A stretch of DNA of 64,000 bases, from the NCBI RefSeq assembly GCF_037975245.1, contig NC_092577.1, positions 1,176,001-1,240,000 on the forward strand, read 5' to 3'. Positions 13,127 through 24,494 of the stretch are shown piece by piece (the stretch's first letter is position 1; each line of letters begins with the position of its first letter). The stretch is from Apostichopus japonicus (Eukaryota; Echinodermata; Holothuroidea; Aspidochirotida; Stichopodidae). Under the pieces are notes generated by a model, which saw only the letters and a list, made by a program, of their open reading frames with translations, did no database searches and was not told where the DNA came from. Position numbers and translations under genes: made by a program.

Positions 13127-14168
13127 AATGAATAACAAACAATTATTGTCTTGCTTGTTGTCTTGCCCTAATAGTCCTTGCGATTTATATTTCATTAAAC
13201 TTTGCGCAAAATTGATTATAGTGAAATTCAAAAGCATGAAATTACACCGAAGGTTCCTCCAATTATTCTTCAGTGTTTAATATTATTATTTATTATGATC
13301 ATATTATCTTTCAGATCCCTACTTTTAATTTACCGTCAGATGTACTGCAACGGTGAAATTAACATCTCTAAAATATAAGATTCACCATCACCTTGTAAAG
13401 CTTCTCACGCAATCTTGATCTAGAATGAAGTAATCAAGTTTCATGGGTGTGGTTTTCATGATCTACTATAATAGCCTTTAATATGTATATTAAGTATTTG
13501 TTATAACGTGTAAATATGTGGGCTATACATTATGATTCAATGAGGAAGAACACTTTGAAAACATGACTGTTAGGACAACTGTATAACCTTATTAGGCTAG
13601 ATCTTTTTCCGTCACATATGCACATGGAGACAAAGATCTAGGGGCTGTGGGGGTGTACCTCCCCTCCCCGTGTTTTGTATTATATATTCAAAATGTTATA
13701 TTCAAACCCAAAAGAAATATACTAGTAGTCATTTACCTAGACTTGTGTTGACCTTATTATTTAAGAAAAATATATAATTTATAGCTTAAATATACCCGAG
13801 ATGGCACCATTTCTGGTCTGAATTGTTCTTTTCTTTATCTGGAGGAGTAATTCAACCCCCCCCCCCCCCCTCACTCTCCAATACATTGGAGTCGGCTCCA
13901 ACGACATGGCCGCAACCCTGGATTCGCCCCTGACATGATATAATTCCTGTTCTTTGTGTTGTACATTTAACCTATATGTTGGCCCGTGCTGTACTTCTCC
14001 TGACAACCCGTTTGGCACGTTTGACCTCTCATTGGTTAACTCTAGAGTATCCAAATCTTTCTTCTGTCGGAGAAAAGCAAACAACTTGAATTTTTCTCAT
14101 TCATTATGAAATTGACAATATACTTACGTAGGCTCCTCTTGCCCACATATGACCGTGTGTTTATCTTC
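13127..14168. other. no gene recognised
   Basis: Unique AT-rich sequence with C runs near 13855-13870. The short minus-strand ORF at 13779-14084 has no recognisable motif. This is the left flank of the foldback element; GGTAAATAG at 14169-14177 is the target duplication. Confidence 0.45.
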
Positions 14169-14177
14169 GGTAAATAG

Positions 14178-15180
14178 GGCCAGGTCGATAACGCGGAAAC
14201 GAGGAAACCGCGGAAACCGCGGAAATCGAGAAACCTGGTTCGATATCAACGGTTTCCGCGGTTTCCGCGTTATCGACCTTGCTATATAGCAAGGTCGAAA
14301 ACGCGGAAACCGCGGAAACGAGAGGAATTTGTCAAGGGAGGGTGACAAAGTCTTTTGGGCGCATTTCAGCCTATATTCGCCAGGAAGGGGTGCGGGTTTA
14401 AAGCTATTTCAGTAAATGTAGGTCGAACACGCGGAAATCGTACTAAGCAATGGATGAGTTAGATTATTTTGTCAAGGGAGGATGAAGAAGTTTTTTGAGC
14501 GCATTTCAGCCAATATGCGCCAGGAGGCGGTCGGAAAGGGCTAAGGTTTTTTTTTTTACTAAATGCAGGTCGAAAACGCGGAAATGTTTTTGTACACAAT
14601 GAATTGCGTAACTAGAGGATTTGTCAAGGGAAGGTAAAGAGTTTTCGGCTCATTTCAGTCAATACGCGCCAGGAAGGTGATGGGGTTGTAGGCCTTTTCC
14701 CTAAATGCAGGTCGAAAACGCGGAAATGTTTTTAACAAAGGCGGAACTAGAGGAGTTTGCCAAGGGAGGGAAATGAAGTGTTTTGGCCGGCGCATTTCAG
14801 CCAATATGCGCCAGCAAAAGTGTGGGGAGGTGGGATTGAGGCTTTTTCAGTAAATACAGGTCGAAAACGCGGAAAGGTTTTTTTTACAATGGCGAAACTA
14901 GAGAATTTTGTCACGGCAGGCACGGTGAAGATGTTTTCTGGGCGCATTTCAGCCAATATGCGTCAGGAGGGGGAGCGGGAGGGGTAATTTTTTTTTTTTA
15001 CTTAATGCAGGTCGAAAACGCGGAAATGTTGTTTTTTTACAATGGCGTAACTAGATGATTTGTCAAGGGAGGGTGAAAAAGTGTTTTAGGTGCATTTCAG
15101 CTGTAATTCGCCAAGAAGGGATTGGGGTAGAAGATTTTATTTCACTAAATCCCGGTCGAAAACGCGGAAATGTATTCTTC
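14178..15180 (+). repeat. left arm of foldback: GTCGAAAACGCGG tandem array
   Basis: The first 140 bases are self-complementary, with multiple CCGCGG sites around a TTGCTATATAGCAA palindrome (about 14279-14292). After that come degenerate units of about 145 bp. Each carries GGTCGAAAACGCGGAAA, an ACTAGA..TTTGTCAAGGGAGG block and a CGCATTTCAGCCAATATGCG hairpin. Repeat-laden arms of this kind are typical of foldback elements. Confidence 0.85.
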
Positions 15181-15325
15181 TCATAAACGATCAAAAGCTC
15201 CTTTGCCGTCCCCTAGCTGTGAAAATTCTCTAGTCCGCCATTGTACATACGCACGTACTTTATATATACCGACAGGGTGGCCCAAGAGGGGGAGGGGGAA
15301 GCGGGGTAACAGTCCCCAAAAAAAA

Positions 15326-15514
15326 TGACAAACGCCTACAGTGGAATTGCGACCTTCCTTACCGGTTTCGAACCTCTGGACATACAATCAGCGTCCATAG
15401 CCTAGTGGTTAGGGTGTCCGCGTACAGAGCGGAAGGCCCGTGGTTCGAATCCCGGTGGAGGCTGAAAGTTTTTTCACTGTTCTTGATATTCCAACTCATT
15501 ACGATTTTCATTTA
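15326..15514 (+). repeat. tRNA-derived SINE, copy 1
   Basis: A 189-bp unit whose core (15391-15463) folds like a tRNA. It has a 7-bp acceptor stem with one mismatch, an A box TAGCCTAGTGG, a 5-bp anticodon stem TCCGC/GCGGA with loop GTACAGA, and a perfect B box GGTTCGAATCC. The loop would give anticodon ACA, not a normal functional set, and a near-identical copy with the same non-tRNA flanks lies inverted at 53392-53580. I therefore call it a SINE, not a tRNA gene. A short TA tail follows at 15514. It sits near the centre of the foldback element. Confidence 0.7.
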
Positions 15515-15845
15515 TATATATATATGTGTATACATTTAATATTACAACGTGCACACAATTGTTTTTTTTTTATCTTTTTCTGCCTGTATTTAGTGAAAAA
15601 GAGCTTCAAACCCAAACCCTTCTTGGCGCATGTTGGCCGAAATGCGCCCAAAACATTTCTTTACTTTTCCTGCATGCATTTAGAGAATTTCCGTCATTGT
15701 TAAAAAAAAACGCGTTTACGACATGCCTTTAGTGAAAAGACCTCAACCTCACCCCTTCCTGGCGCCTATTGGCTAAAATGCGCCCAAAACACTTTTTCAC
15801 CCTCTCTTAACAAAATTATCTACACTTAAAACTTAAATTGGTTCA

Positions 15846-16200
15846 CCGACTAACATAACGTTAGTCCATCTGGTGCCTCTCCCGACTAACATAGCCTTAG
15901 TCAGTTGCTATACCGACTAATTTATTCCTTAGTCAGTTGGATTTCTTAGTGGGTCATCTTAGTCCGTCAACTTAGTCGATCAACAATTTCTTAGTCGGTA
16001 AATGTATATTAGTCAGTTACATTAGTTGGTGACATTAGTCGGTCTTTACCGACTAATTTATATGAGCCACCGACTAGTTTATAGCAGGTTTTACATTAGT
16101 CAGGATGGTGCCTCTCCCGACTAACCTTTCTTAGTCGGTATCGACTGACTAGTTGCACTGACTAGAATCACTGAAAGAATTAAACCCGACTAGTTTCACT
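15846..16200. repeat. GACTAA/TTAGTC subterminal motif array (left)
   Basis: About 20 occurrences of CGACTAA, TTAGTCGG, TTAGTCAGT or GACTAGT in both orientations, with no fixed spacing. A matching array lies at the opposite end (20070-20325). Clustered short motifs at both subterminal regions are where transposases of several superfamilies bind (inference). Confidence 0.75.
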
Positions 16201-16262
16201 GACTAGCATCACTGAAAGAAAAGAGAGCAGAAGAAACACAAATAATGTGTACGTTGGCAGTA

Positions 16263-16584
16263 TTTATTTCTGATAAAACTTCTGATGTCTACAAAGGCTG
16301 ACTTTCGACAGATAGGGAAGAAATCACTGTAAACAAAAATCTGAAAATATGATTTTATTCCAACAAAGTTAAGACAAGTTAATGGATCAAACATGAATCG
16401 CAAAAGTATAGCACTGCACAATAATGCAAAGTTGAATCTTGGGCAAGGGTTCCTCATGACTTTCGTTTTAAAGTGGTACCCCAAATCGACACCAGTTAAG
16501 TCTTCACGAACAAAGAGTGTTTCTCCTAACTACAAATGGCCTCCCACTTGTCTTCAGGAAGCCAAAATCTGCACCATAATTGAC
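16263..16584 (-). CDS. possible terminal exon of unknown minus-strand gene
   Basis: On the minus strand a good acceptor (TATTTTCTGTTCACAG) is followed by an open frame of 18 residues, QLWCRFWLPEDKWEAICS, ending in TAG at 16526-16528, and by an AATAAA signal at about 16263-16268. The composition is protein-like but matches no family I recognise. The upstream partner may be the ORF at 18228-18425, with the palindrome in the intron. It could be a gene of the enclosing transposon. Evidence is thin. Confidence 0.22.
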
Positions 16585-16838
16585 CTGTGAACAGAAAATA
16601 TGATATACGTGTAAGCACAGATACAGATATAGCACATGATAACTCACATTATCATAAACATACATTTACATTAAAATTTTATAACATATTGGGAAGTATA
16701 CATTTAAATCTAGGTCCCTCAAATTATAAGCCAGGAATAGCAGCTTTACCAAATAATTATTAGCTTTGCACAGCATAACACCAAGTTATTTTTCAAAGCT
16801 TAATAATTATGTTAATCATGTTAATAATGATCCCAATA

Positions 16839-18075
16839 GACCGGGAGCCCAGAGGGTTTGGTTAGCTGGGAAGGTAACCAATTGCCTTGTACATCACAAT
16901 GTTCACAGTGCATTCCTGTATATGAAACCAGACGACTTGCAAACCGACTGTGGTGGGTGTGGCTGGGAGAGCAATTTTAAAGTCACCTGATAGCTAACCT
17001 AGATCAGTTTTCATGGTAACACATCAAAGTAAGTACAATGTGTCAGGTATGGCCCCAAGAGCAACAAATGGCCATTGCCAGTAATTATTGGTGGTGGGGT
17101 ACCCCTGCCAGTGATCTATAATTGACCCCTCAAGGCTGACCTAGGTCAGCTCATGAGGAAACCACTTGAAGCCGACTGGAAAATGTTGGTTAGGACTTCA
17201 GATACAACTGATGGGCATTGCCAGTAATTTTTATTGGTGGGGTACCCCTGCCAGTAGACCCCCAAAATGCCCATCCCCCATTGACCTAGATGAGCTCATG
17301 ATGTAACCAGTTGAAAACTACTGGAAAATGGTATCACTTCATATGTAAGGGATGGGCATTTCCAGTATTTTATATTAGTGGGGTACCCCTGCCAGTAGAC
17401 CCCCAAAATGCCCCCCCCCCCCCCTCATTGATCTAGGTCAGCTCATGATTTAACCAGTTGAAAACTACTGGAAAATGATTGACAGGATTCTATATGTAAG
17501 GGATGGGCGGACTCTGGCAGTGGTGGCCCACCAATATAAAATACTGGAAATGCCCATCCTTACATATGAAGTGATACCTATCATTTTCCTGTAGGTTTCA
17601 ACTGGTCAAATCATGAGCTCACCTAGGTCAATGAGGGGATGGGCATATTGGGGGTCTACTGGCAGGGGTACCCCACCAATAAAAATTACTGGCAATGCCC
17701 ATCCCTTGTATCTGAAGTCCTAACCAACATTTTCCAGTAGGTTTCAAGTGGTTACCTCATGAGCTGACCTAGGTCAGCCGTGAGTGGTCAATTGTTGATC
17801 ACTGGCAGGGGTACCCCACCACCAATAATTACTGGCGATGGCCATTTGTTGCTCTTGGGGCCATACCTGACACATTGTTCTTACTTTGATGTGGTTACCA
17901 TGAAAACTGATCTAGGTTAGCTGTTAGGTGACTTTAAAATTGCTCTCCCAGCCACATCCACCACAGTCGGTTTGCCAGTCGTCAGGTTTCATATACAGGA
18001 ATGCATTGTGAACATTGTGATGTACCAGGCAATTGGTTACCTTCCCAGCTAACCAAACCCTCTGGACTCCCGCTC
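16839..18075. mobile_element. 1.2-kb palindromic (foldback) element, TA target
   Basis: The left end GACCGGGAGCCCAGAGGG matches the complement of the right end (GAGCGGGAGTCCAGAGGG). TA flanks both sides (16837-16838 and 18076-18077). The two halves are imperfect inverted copies along most of their length, folding around about 17500. Each half is built from subunits of about 170 bp carrying GGGGTACCCCTGCCAGT. The left half has one more subunit than the right. No ORF of note. Confidence 0.8.
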
Positions 18076-18227
18076 TACAGATCAGTGAAAATTTGACCAA
18101 ACTTATGAAGCTTGCACGTAAATGATATACTAGACTGTTTTTTTTTTAAAACAGGTTATGAAAAGTATCTTTAATATCATTAAACAGTTGGGTACAATAG
18201 TTAAACTCACTCTTCCATCTTTTTTCT

Positions 18228-18425
18228 CTATGGTACTTGTTCCTTTGCTTTTTGGACTCTTGGATAAACTCTTTTGTTCTGCGAAGGGTACCAATATATC
18301 ATCTTAAAACATGTCTTTACGCCATATATAACACAGTTCTCCTCTTCTGTTGTTGCCTCCACACTGGTGTCGTACATCACAGGAAACCTCACCCTTGACT
18401 TAGATATTTGGCTTTTCAATTCCTG
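18228..18425 (-). CDS. unrecognised minus-strand ORF, possible exon
   Basis: Minus strand, after a pyrimidine-rich acceptor (TTCGTTTTTCCAGCAG), an open frame of about 65 residues starts ELKSQISKSRVRFPVMYD and contains EEENCVIYGVKTCFKMIYW before a TAG. Its composition is more protein-like than neighbouring ORFs. A donor (GGC then GTAAAG) lies inside it, so it may end earlier. No family recognised. It lies in the 4.5-kb nested element and could be part of its gene. Confidence 0.22.
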   Translation of the reverse strand, partial: QELKSQISKSRVRFPVMYDTSVEATTEEENCVIYGVKTCFKMIYWYPSQNKRVYPRVQKAKEQVP

Positions 18426-18429
18426 CTGG

Positions 18430-20069
18430 AAAAACGAAACAGCAAAGTATTCATCATTTGAAAAAATAAATAAATAAAGTTGTCACCACAAAGTTATGTG
18501 AGATTTGCTTCCACTATAGTCTCAAAAAACAATCCCAAAGTTTGAAGCAGACTGTATAAAGCTGAAAATTTGAACAAGAGTGTCATCACCATTGCAACCA
18601 GAATCAAATGCCCAGAATACAGAGATAATAAAACATGGGCTAAATCTTTGTTTGTTTTTATGATCTTTAAAAATATAAAATTTTAGAAACAGAAATGCAC
18701 TGAGCCAACTTATTTATAGGCCTAATCGTTTTTAGTTGTTATTTTGCTTGCTCACATAACAAGCCTGTTTAGACCTAGGCTAGAGGAGAATCAATACTTT
18801 GTTACACTAAGTTTGTCTTTCGGTCGTTTTGATTTAGTCTTACTAGTAGTACTAAAGTATATAATGGACCGGCGAAGACTAGAGAATACCCAGAGTTTTA
18901 GCAACTGCGTTAAACTGTATCATCTGATCTATTATTTACGTCAATGAGTTTCATTCAATCTAGGATCAAAAAGAGAAAACTAATTAATCTTAACCTTTAA
19001 ACTTTGCTACTAAACAGATATGCTTGAATTACAAATAAATGTCAAAAAACATCATAATCTACGAATCGATGCATATACATATACTGTACATAAACAGAAT
19101 AATTTGAATTCGCGCAAGTGAACCCTGCACTACATTGGACAGAAAAAAAACGTGCAATTATAGACCAAACTAAACATACTAAATTTTCCGTTACTTCTAC
19201 ATAAAATATCAATACAAATACAACAACTTACTCTTTTGGCAGTATACTAAAAGCACATGTTATAATAACTTCAGACTATCAAGCTTTCCTGAGAAAAAAC
19301 GGTTAATACTTCTTACAGTAAACAAGTCGACCGTGAAGGAATGTCGCAATTGTTTCATGAGCGTGACCGGAAATTAAATACTAAAAAATGATAAATGAAA
19401 AGGTTAAATAGAACTGAAGCGTGCATCCTGACTGCTCGCAACATATAATACCGTTGACTAGCCAACATAATTTGTTCAGCCTACTGTGACTGTACGTTTG
19501 AAGGTCTAGCCTTGCTTATTCAATATCACAAAGCCTACCCATTTAGATTCACATGGGATATTACAGGAAATCTTTACCAAATGAGTGTAGACTTCAAATA
19601 AACTATTGAGACTTATAGTTCCAGCATTTGTTTGGGAATAAATTAGAAGATTATGTGCCACTGTTCAGTCTAGCCCAATACACACATAACACATTTTTAA
19701 TTGGTGTTTAGAATGCACACTTTAGTGTTGAGAATGCACTGCAGTACCCAGTAGAAGCCTATAGGCTACTCACTGTCATTGCACTTGTGTATTGCGAAAA
19801 GCCAGCGTGACAACGGTAGCGTTACACTAACCATAATACATGAGTACTAGTGCCAGTGGCCTAACAATTAACTTTAATTTTACCTTCAAGTTAAAGGAAT
19901 AACAGGTAGGCTGATGATGGCAGTTAATACCTCCATTCTTCTAAAGACCTTCTTGGGTGATTTACGGTTGGAAGTTGCTTAGAGTGATCGTATGAAACTA
20001 TGCCAAGTCCAGCAAGCTGCCGTTGCCTCTCGGTTTCCAAATTGAAGTGAATCGAATTGGGTTAAAATA
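18430..20069. other. interior of nested element, no gene recognised
   Basis: Unique AT-rich DNA between the possible exon at 18228-18425 and the right motif array. ORF fragments (for example 18744-18947) carry no recognisable motif. Further exons of a minus-strand gene may be here but could not be delimited. Confidence 0.35.
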
Positions 20070-20325
20070 CATTAGTCCGTCGACCGACCGACTAAGCTAC
20101 GATTATGGCGTAAATCGGGTGTCCGTATCGTTCTTAGTCCATGGGTTAAATTACCTTAGTCCGTCGCCATCGACTAAGCTGCGATTATATTTTCCTTAGT
20201 CAGTGTAAACTGACTAAGAAGCAGCGATGAAACGAAGATTTTTGCTAGTTCGTGTGCATTGACTAACGTTACAAACTAATTTAACGTTAGTCCGTGGCAA
20301 TATTGACTAGTTTATTTTTTCAGTG
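20070..20325. repeat. GACTAA/TTAGTC subterminal motif array (right)
   Basis: Repeated TTAGTCCGT, CGACTAAGC, TTAGTCAGT and GACTAACGTT motifs, the counterpart of the left array at 15846-16200. The block ends at the CAGTG tip of the nested element. Confidence 0.7.
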
Positions 20326-20326
20326 T

Positions 20327-21385
20327 AGTTTCGCCAAATGTTGTGAAAAAAAATACATTTCCGCGTTTTCGACCTACACTAACTGATAAAAGTCTCATAC
20401 CCCCACTCCATCTTTGCACATATCGGCAAACAGGTTTTCCGCGTTTTCGACCTGCATTTAGTGAAAAAGCCTCAACACCCCTCCTCACCCCCTTCCTGGC
20501 ACTTTGGCTGAAATGCGCCAGCCAAAAACACTCCTTTTCCCTCCCTGAGCAAACTCCTCTAGTTCCGCCTTTGTTAAAAACATTTCCGCGTTTTCGACCT
20601 CCATTTAGTAAAAACAGCCTACACACCCTCACCTTCCTTCCGCATATTGACTGAAATGCGCCGAAAACTCTTAACCCTCCCTGGAACAAATCCTATAGTT
20701 TCGCAATTGTAAAAAACAATTCGGCGTTTTCGAACGGCATTTAGTGAAATAAAATCTTCTACCCCCACCCTTCTTGGCGGATTACAGCTGAAATGCACCT
20801 AAAAAACTTTTCACCTTCCCTTGACAAATCATCTAGTTTCGCCATTGTAAAAAAAAAAAAAACATTTCCGCGTTTTCGACATGCAGTTAGGGAAAAAGCC
20901 TACAACCCCATCACCTCCCTGGCGCATATTGACCCTTCCCATGACCAAATCTTCTAGTTTCGCAATTCATTGTGTAAAAAACATTTCCGCGTTTTCGACC
21001 TGCATTTAGTAAAAAAAAACCTAAGCCCTTCCCACCCTCCTGGCGCATACTGGGTGAAATGCGCTCAAAAAAACTTCTTCACCCTCCATTGACAAAATAA
21101 TCTAACTCATCCATTGTATGTACGATTTCCGCGTTTTCGACCTACATTTAGTGAGAAAGCTTTAAACCCGCACCCCTTTTTGGCGAATATAGGCTGAAAT
21201 GCGCCCAAAAGAGTTCGTCACCCTCCATTGCCAAATTCCTCTCGTTTCCACGGTTTCCGCGTTTTCGACCTTGCTATATAGCAAGGTCGATAACGCGGAA
21301 ACCGCGGAAACCGTTGATATCGAACCCGGTTTCTCGATTTCCGCGGTTTCCGCGGTTTCCGCGTTTCCGCGTTATCGACCTGGCC
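20327..21385 (-). repeat. right arm of foldback: GTCGAAAACGCGG tandem array
   Basis: An inverted counterpart of 14178-15180. The same units of about 145 bp appear in reverse (CCGCGTTTTCGACC, GGCGCATATTGGCTGAAATGCGC), ending in the CCGCGG-rich self-complementary tip at 21247-21385. Confidence 0.85.
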
Positions 21386-21394
21386 GGTAAATAG

Positions 21395-21766
21395 TGTATA
21401 TTGTTTACACTGTAGGCTAAGCTTATAGTAGAAGCCGCACCTTACATCGCGTGTATATGCACTTTTGCATTGCATATAGTGTTCTCAGTAATTGGTTTCA
21501 TTTTCAACTATGCGGTAACTGCAATAATAATTGGAAAACTGCATATAGGACGAGAGTTAACAGGTAGAAAATAAGCATCCTATGATGTGTTTCTTTAGCC
21601 TATCGTGATACCGGTTACCGTACCTTGCATATCCGATATCCTACACCTGATCAAATTAGAGGTTAGGAGGTTTCCATCGGTACGTGAGATAAAGGCGGAA
21701 AGGGAGGTTGGCTGTAGGAATACTACTTGGCGTCGCCTCCCCAACAATCCGTCGTTAAAGCAATGA
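21395..21766. other. no gene recognised
   Basis: Unique sequence between the foldback element and the 23-bp minisatellite. Nothing supported. Confidence 0.45.
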
Positions 21767-22373
21767 CGGTACCGTGGTTGTAGGACTGACGGTACCGTGG
21801 TTGTAGAACTGACGGTGCCGTGGTTGTTGGACTGACGGTATCGTGGTTGTAGGACTGACGGTACCGTGGTTGTAGGACTGACGGTACCGTGGTTATAGGA
21901 CTGACGGTACGGTGATTGTTGCACTGACGGTACGGTGATTGTTGGACTGACGGTACCGTGGTTGTTGGACTGACGGTACCGTGGTTGTAGGACTGACGGT
22001 ACCCTGGTTGTTGGACTGACGGCACCGTGGTTGCAGGACTGACGGTACCGTGGTTGTAGGACTGACGGTGCCGTGGTTGCAGGACTGACGGTGCCGTGGT
22101 TGCAGGACTGACGGTACCGTGGTTGTAGGACTGACGGTACCCTGGTTGTTGGACTGACGGCACCGTGGTTGCAGGACTGACGGTACCGTGGTTGTAGGAC
22201 TGGCGGTACCGTCGTTGTTGGACTGGCGGTACCGTGGTTGTAGGACTGACGGTACCGTGGTTGTAGGACTGACGGTACCGTGGTTGTAGGACTGACGGTA
22301 CTGTGGTTGTAGGACTGACGGTACCGTGGTTATTGGACTGATGGTACCGTGGTTGTAGGACTGACGGTATCGT
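21767..22373. repeat. minisatellite, 23-bp unit with GGTACC
   Basis: About 26 tandem copies of GACGGTACCGTGGTTGTAG plus GACT, with point variants (TTGTTGG, GTGCCG, ACCCTGG) and larger repeated blocks (for example near 22010 and 22140). Because 23 is not a multiple of 3, all three frames stay open and encode the same 23-residue repeat, producing the long minus-strand ORFs here. I treat those as artefacts. Confidence 0.9.
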
Positions 22374-22956
22374 GGTATATTGTATTTAGCATATATACAT
22401 ACATACATATGCTACTTATGAAATGATGTCAATTAAAGACAACTTTATCTGAATAAGATCTTTACCTTAAACATGAACAAAGTGTATTCTGATGCAACAG
22501 TTTAAGTATCATGTAGGTCCATCATTATGTCTCAAACTCTCAACTCAGTTCGCAGGTTTTGCTAGTAACTACTTCTGAATCGCACACTGAGCCTGATCAT
22601 AAACTTCTCGCGAAACGGGGATAGGCCTACATTACCTAACAACTGCGTCTATAGCTGTTTTGTCATATATTACAGGTTATGACTGTAGCATACATCCGTA
22701 TAACCTAAGCTTATATACACGCTAAAGGTCAAATGTAGGCCACACAGTGTGAGCCACACTACATTTTATTAGTGATAATTTCAATGCCTCCAATACCGTA
22801 TATATACAGCACAGTGATTATATATGGAGGTGTTGTGATTTTGTTACAATAAACAGTCGTCCTGGGAAACCCGTTATTGTTATATTACAGATGAAATGGT
22901 TTTGAACAATACTAACACTATAATATTGTACAACTACGGTTCTATCCGAAAGTTGT
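22374..22956. other. no gene recognised
   Basis: Unique AT-rich sequence. Nothing supported. ATAGGAAC at 22957-22964 is the target duplication of the next element. Confidence 0.45.
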
Positions 22957-22964
22957 ATAGGAAC

Positions 22965-23359
22965 CAGTGGCGGAGCGTCCATACAGTCAGGGGGGGGGGC
23001 GAATGCCCCCCTGACGGACTCAAATGGACTGCTGGCGCCCTTTTCAGCTTTTTACCACTTTTTACTTATTCGCGATTAATAACTTTTTTATTGCGCTCTC
23101 ATCTACCTATTGACATTTGTCACATTTTGTTGGTGTAATTTTCTGACAAAATGCTCTAACAGCTATTTATTCTTCGTTTATCTGCAAATTAGCAAGTCTC
23201 GGAAAGGGTCATTTCCTGCGATCTATCTTTACTCAAAAAATTTCTGTACGCTCCGCGCCAACCTGTGGTGGCGCTCCGCTTTGATAGTGACGAAAGCGCC
23301 CCTACAGACCATTCTCGCCCCTCCCCCCCCCCTGACCAATACCTCTAGCTCCGCCACTG
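22965..23359. mobile_element. hAT MITE with perfect 8-bp TSD
   Basis: Inverted termini CAGTGGCGGAGC, followed inside by a G run on the left and a C run on the right. ATAGGAAC flanks both sides exactly (22957-22964 and 23360-23367). CAGTGGCGGA-type tips and 8-bp duplications are typical of hAT (family knowledge). At 395 bp it has no transposase. It shares the GGCGCTCCGCTTTGATAGT core with the elements at 6099 and 34523. Confidence 0.88.
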
Positions 23360-23367
23360 ATAGGAAC

Positions 23368-23891
23368 AATTATCTCTCCCTATTTGACATGTGTAGAAAA
23401 TTCAATATTGTTCAAGTGTCACTTTTGGCATCAGGTGAATTTTGTTATGTTTCAGAACACTGGATGCAACTTCTAATTCTAAGCCACACTAATGTATTGG
23501 TAAGAAACGACCTTTGGAGATTCTAAGTAATTTATATCGACTACTTACTTTACTATGAAACAACGCCAGACTTATGCGGGTATTATATTATGTCCTGGCA
23601 ACACTTTACACTGTTTTATACTACGGTATCAAGTATATGTGGGTTCTGTATCCACTACAAGATGAATTGAAAATAAAAATGATTTGCACACACTGACTAA
23701 AATTAATGACTAGGACAAAACAGTAACCGAGGCACTTCTTCAGGTTTTTTCTTCATTGTCGCATATTAAACTACTGTCAGATTCAACGGCAATTTGACTA
23801 AACTAATTAATTTATGTCTGTATGCAAACTATATGGACGGTATGCATACTGTGTTCTATAACTAATGTAAATTCACTACAAACTATAACGG

Positions 23892-23951
<60 letters not shown>

Positions 23952-24445
23952 ATTTTATATATAAATTTTTTATATATAAACATATATATGTTAGTATATA
24001 TACATATATATATATATATACATATATATGTATATATATATATATATACATATATATGTATAGGTGTGTGCGTGGGTGTATTTGTATGTACGGTACGTGT
24101 GTACATTACTTACATTTACAGGAGTTTCCATTCTATACTGAGCCCTACTGTACCTTTCCATTTTCCATAATGTATGTAGTTTCCGGTACGCCCGATGTCG
24201 CTCATTATGTATAGGCCTACATGGTCTCGACTATATAGCCTTTGAAAACTCACATTTTAGTAATTGCTGTTTACATGTACAATTGGAGCGTGAATTTGAA
24301 ATTAAAACGTCCAGGTGAAGCGATTTCTCTATTTGCAATGTAAATTTGTAGAGATCGCGTATACGCGTACAATAAGTATTTAAGAGCCGTTCATATGGAT
24401 TTGGTGTCTATGGATTTAGGCCTATAGCACTGACCCATATAACTT

Positions 24446-24494
<49 letters not shown>

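Larger units (their letters stand above)
15823..20325. mobile_element. 4.5-kb DNA element nested in foldback, TA target
   Basis: The left tip CACTTAAAACTTAAA and the complement of the right tip CACTGAAAAAATAAAC are flanked by TA (15821-15822 and 20326-20327). Removing the element rejoins a foldback subunit cleanly (..AAAATTATCTA with GTTTCGCC..), which fixes both ends independently of the tips. Subterminal regions hold GACTAA/TTAGTC arrays. A TA target suggests a Tc1/mariner-like or other TA-targeting superfamily, but no transposase was recognised. It contains a nested palindrome at 16839-18075 and possible minus-strand exons. Confidence 0.7.
14178..21385. mobile_element. large foldback transposon, 9-bp TSD, MULE-like
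   Basis: The element begins GGCCAGGTCGATAACGCGG and ends with the exact complement. GGTAAATAG flanks it perfectly on both sides (14169-14177 and 21386-21394). Nine-base target duplications with long inverted termini are characteristic of Mutator-like elements (family knowledge), but no transposase was recognised, so class is inferred. The arms, about 1 kb each, consist of tandem subunits in opposite orientation. The interior is split by a SINE (15326-15514) and by a second transposon (15823-20325). Without those inserts the element would be about 2.5 kb. Confidence 0.8.

Noticed and set aside
15391-15463. Functional tRNA gene
   Set aside because: Good A and B boxes, but odd anticodon and a second copy with the same non-tRNA flanks; SINE is the better reading.
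21595-22408. Three overlapping minus-strand ORFs of 109-171 residues rich in QSYNHGTV
   Set aside because: They are the same 23-bp minisatellite read in different frames.
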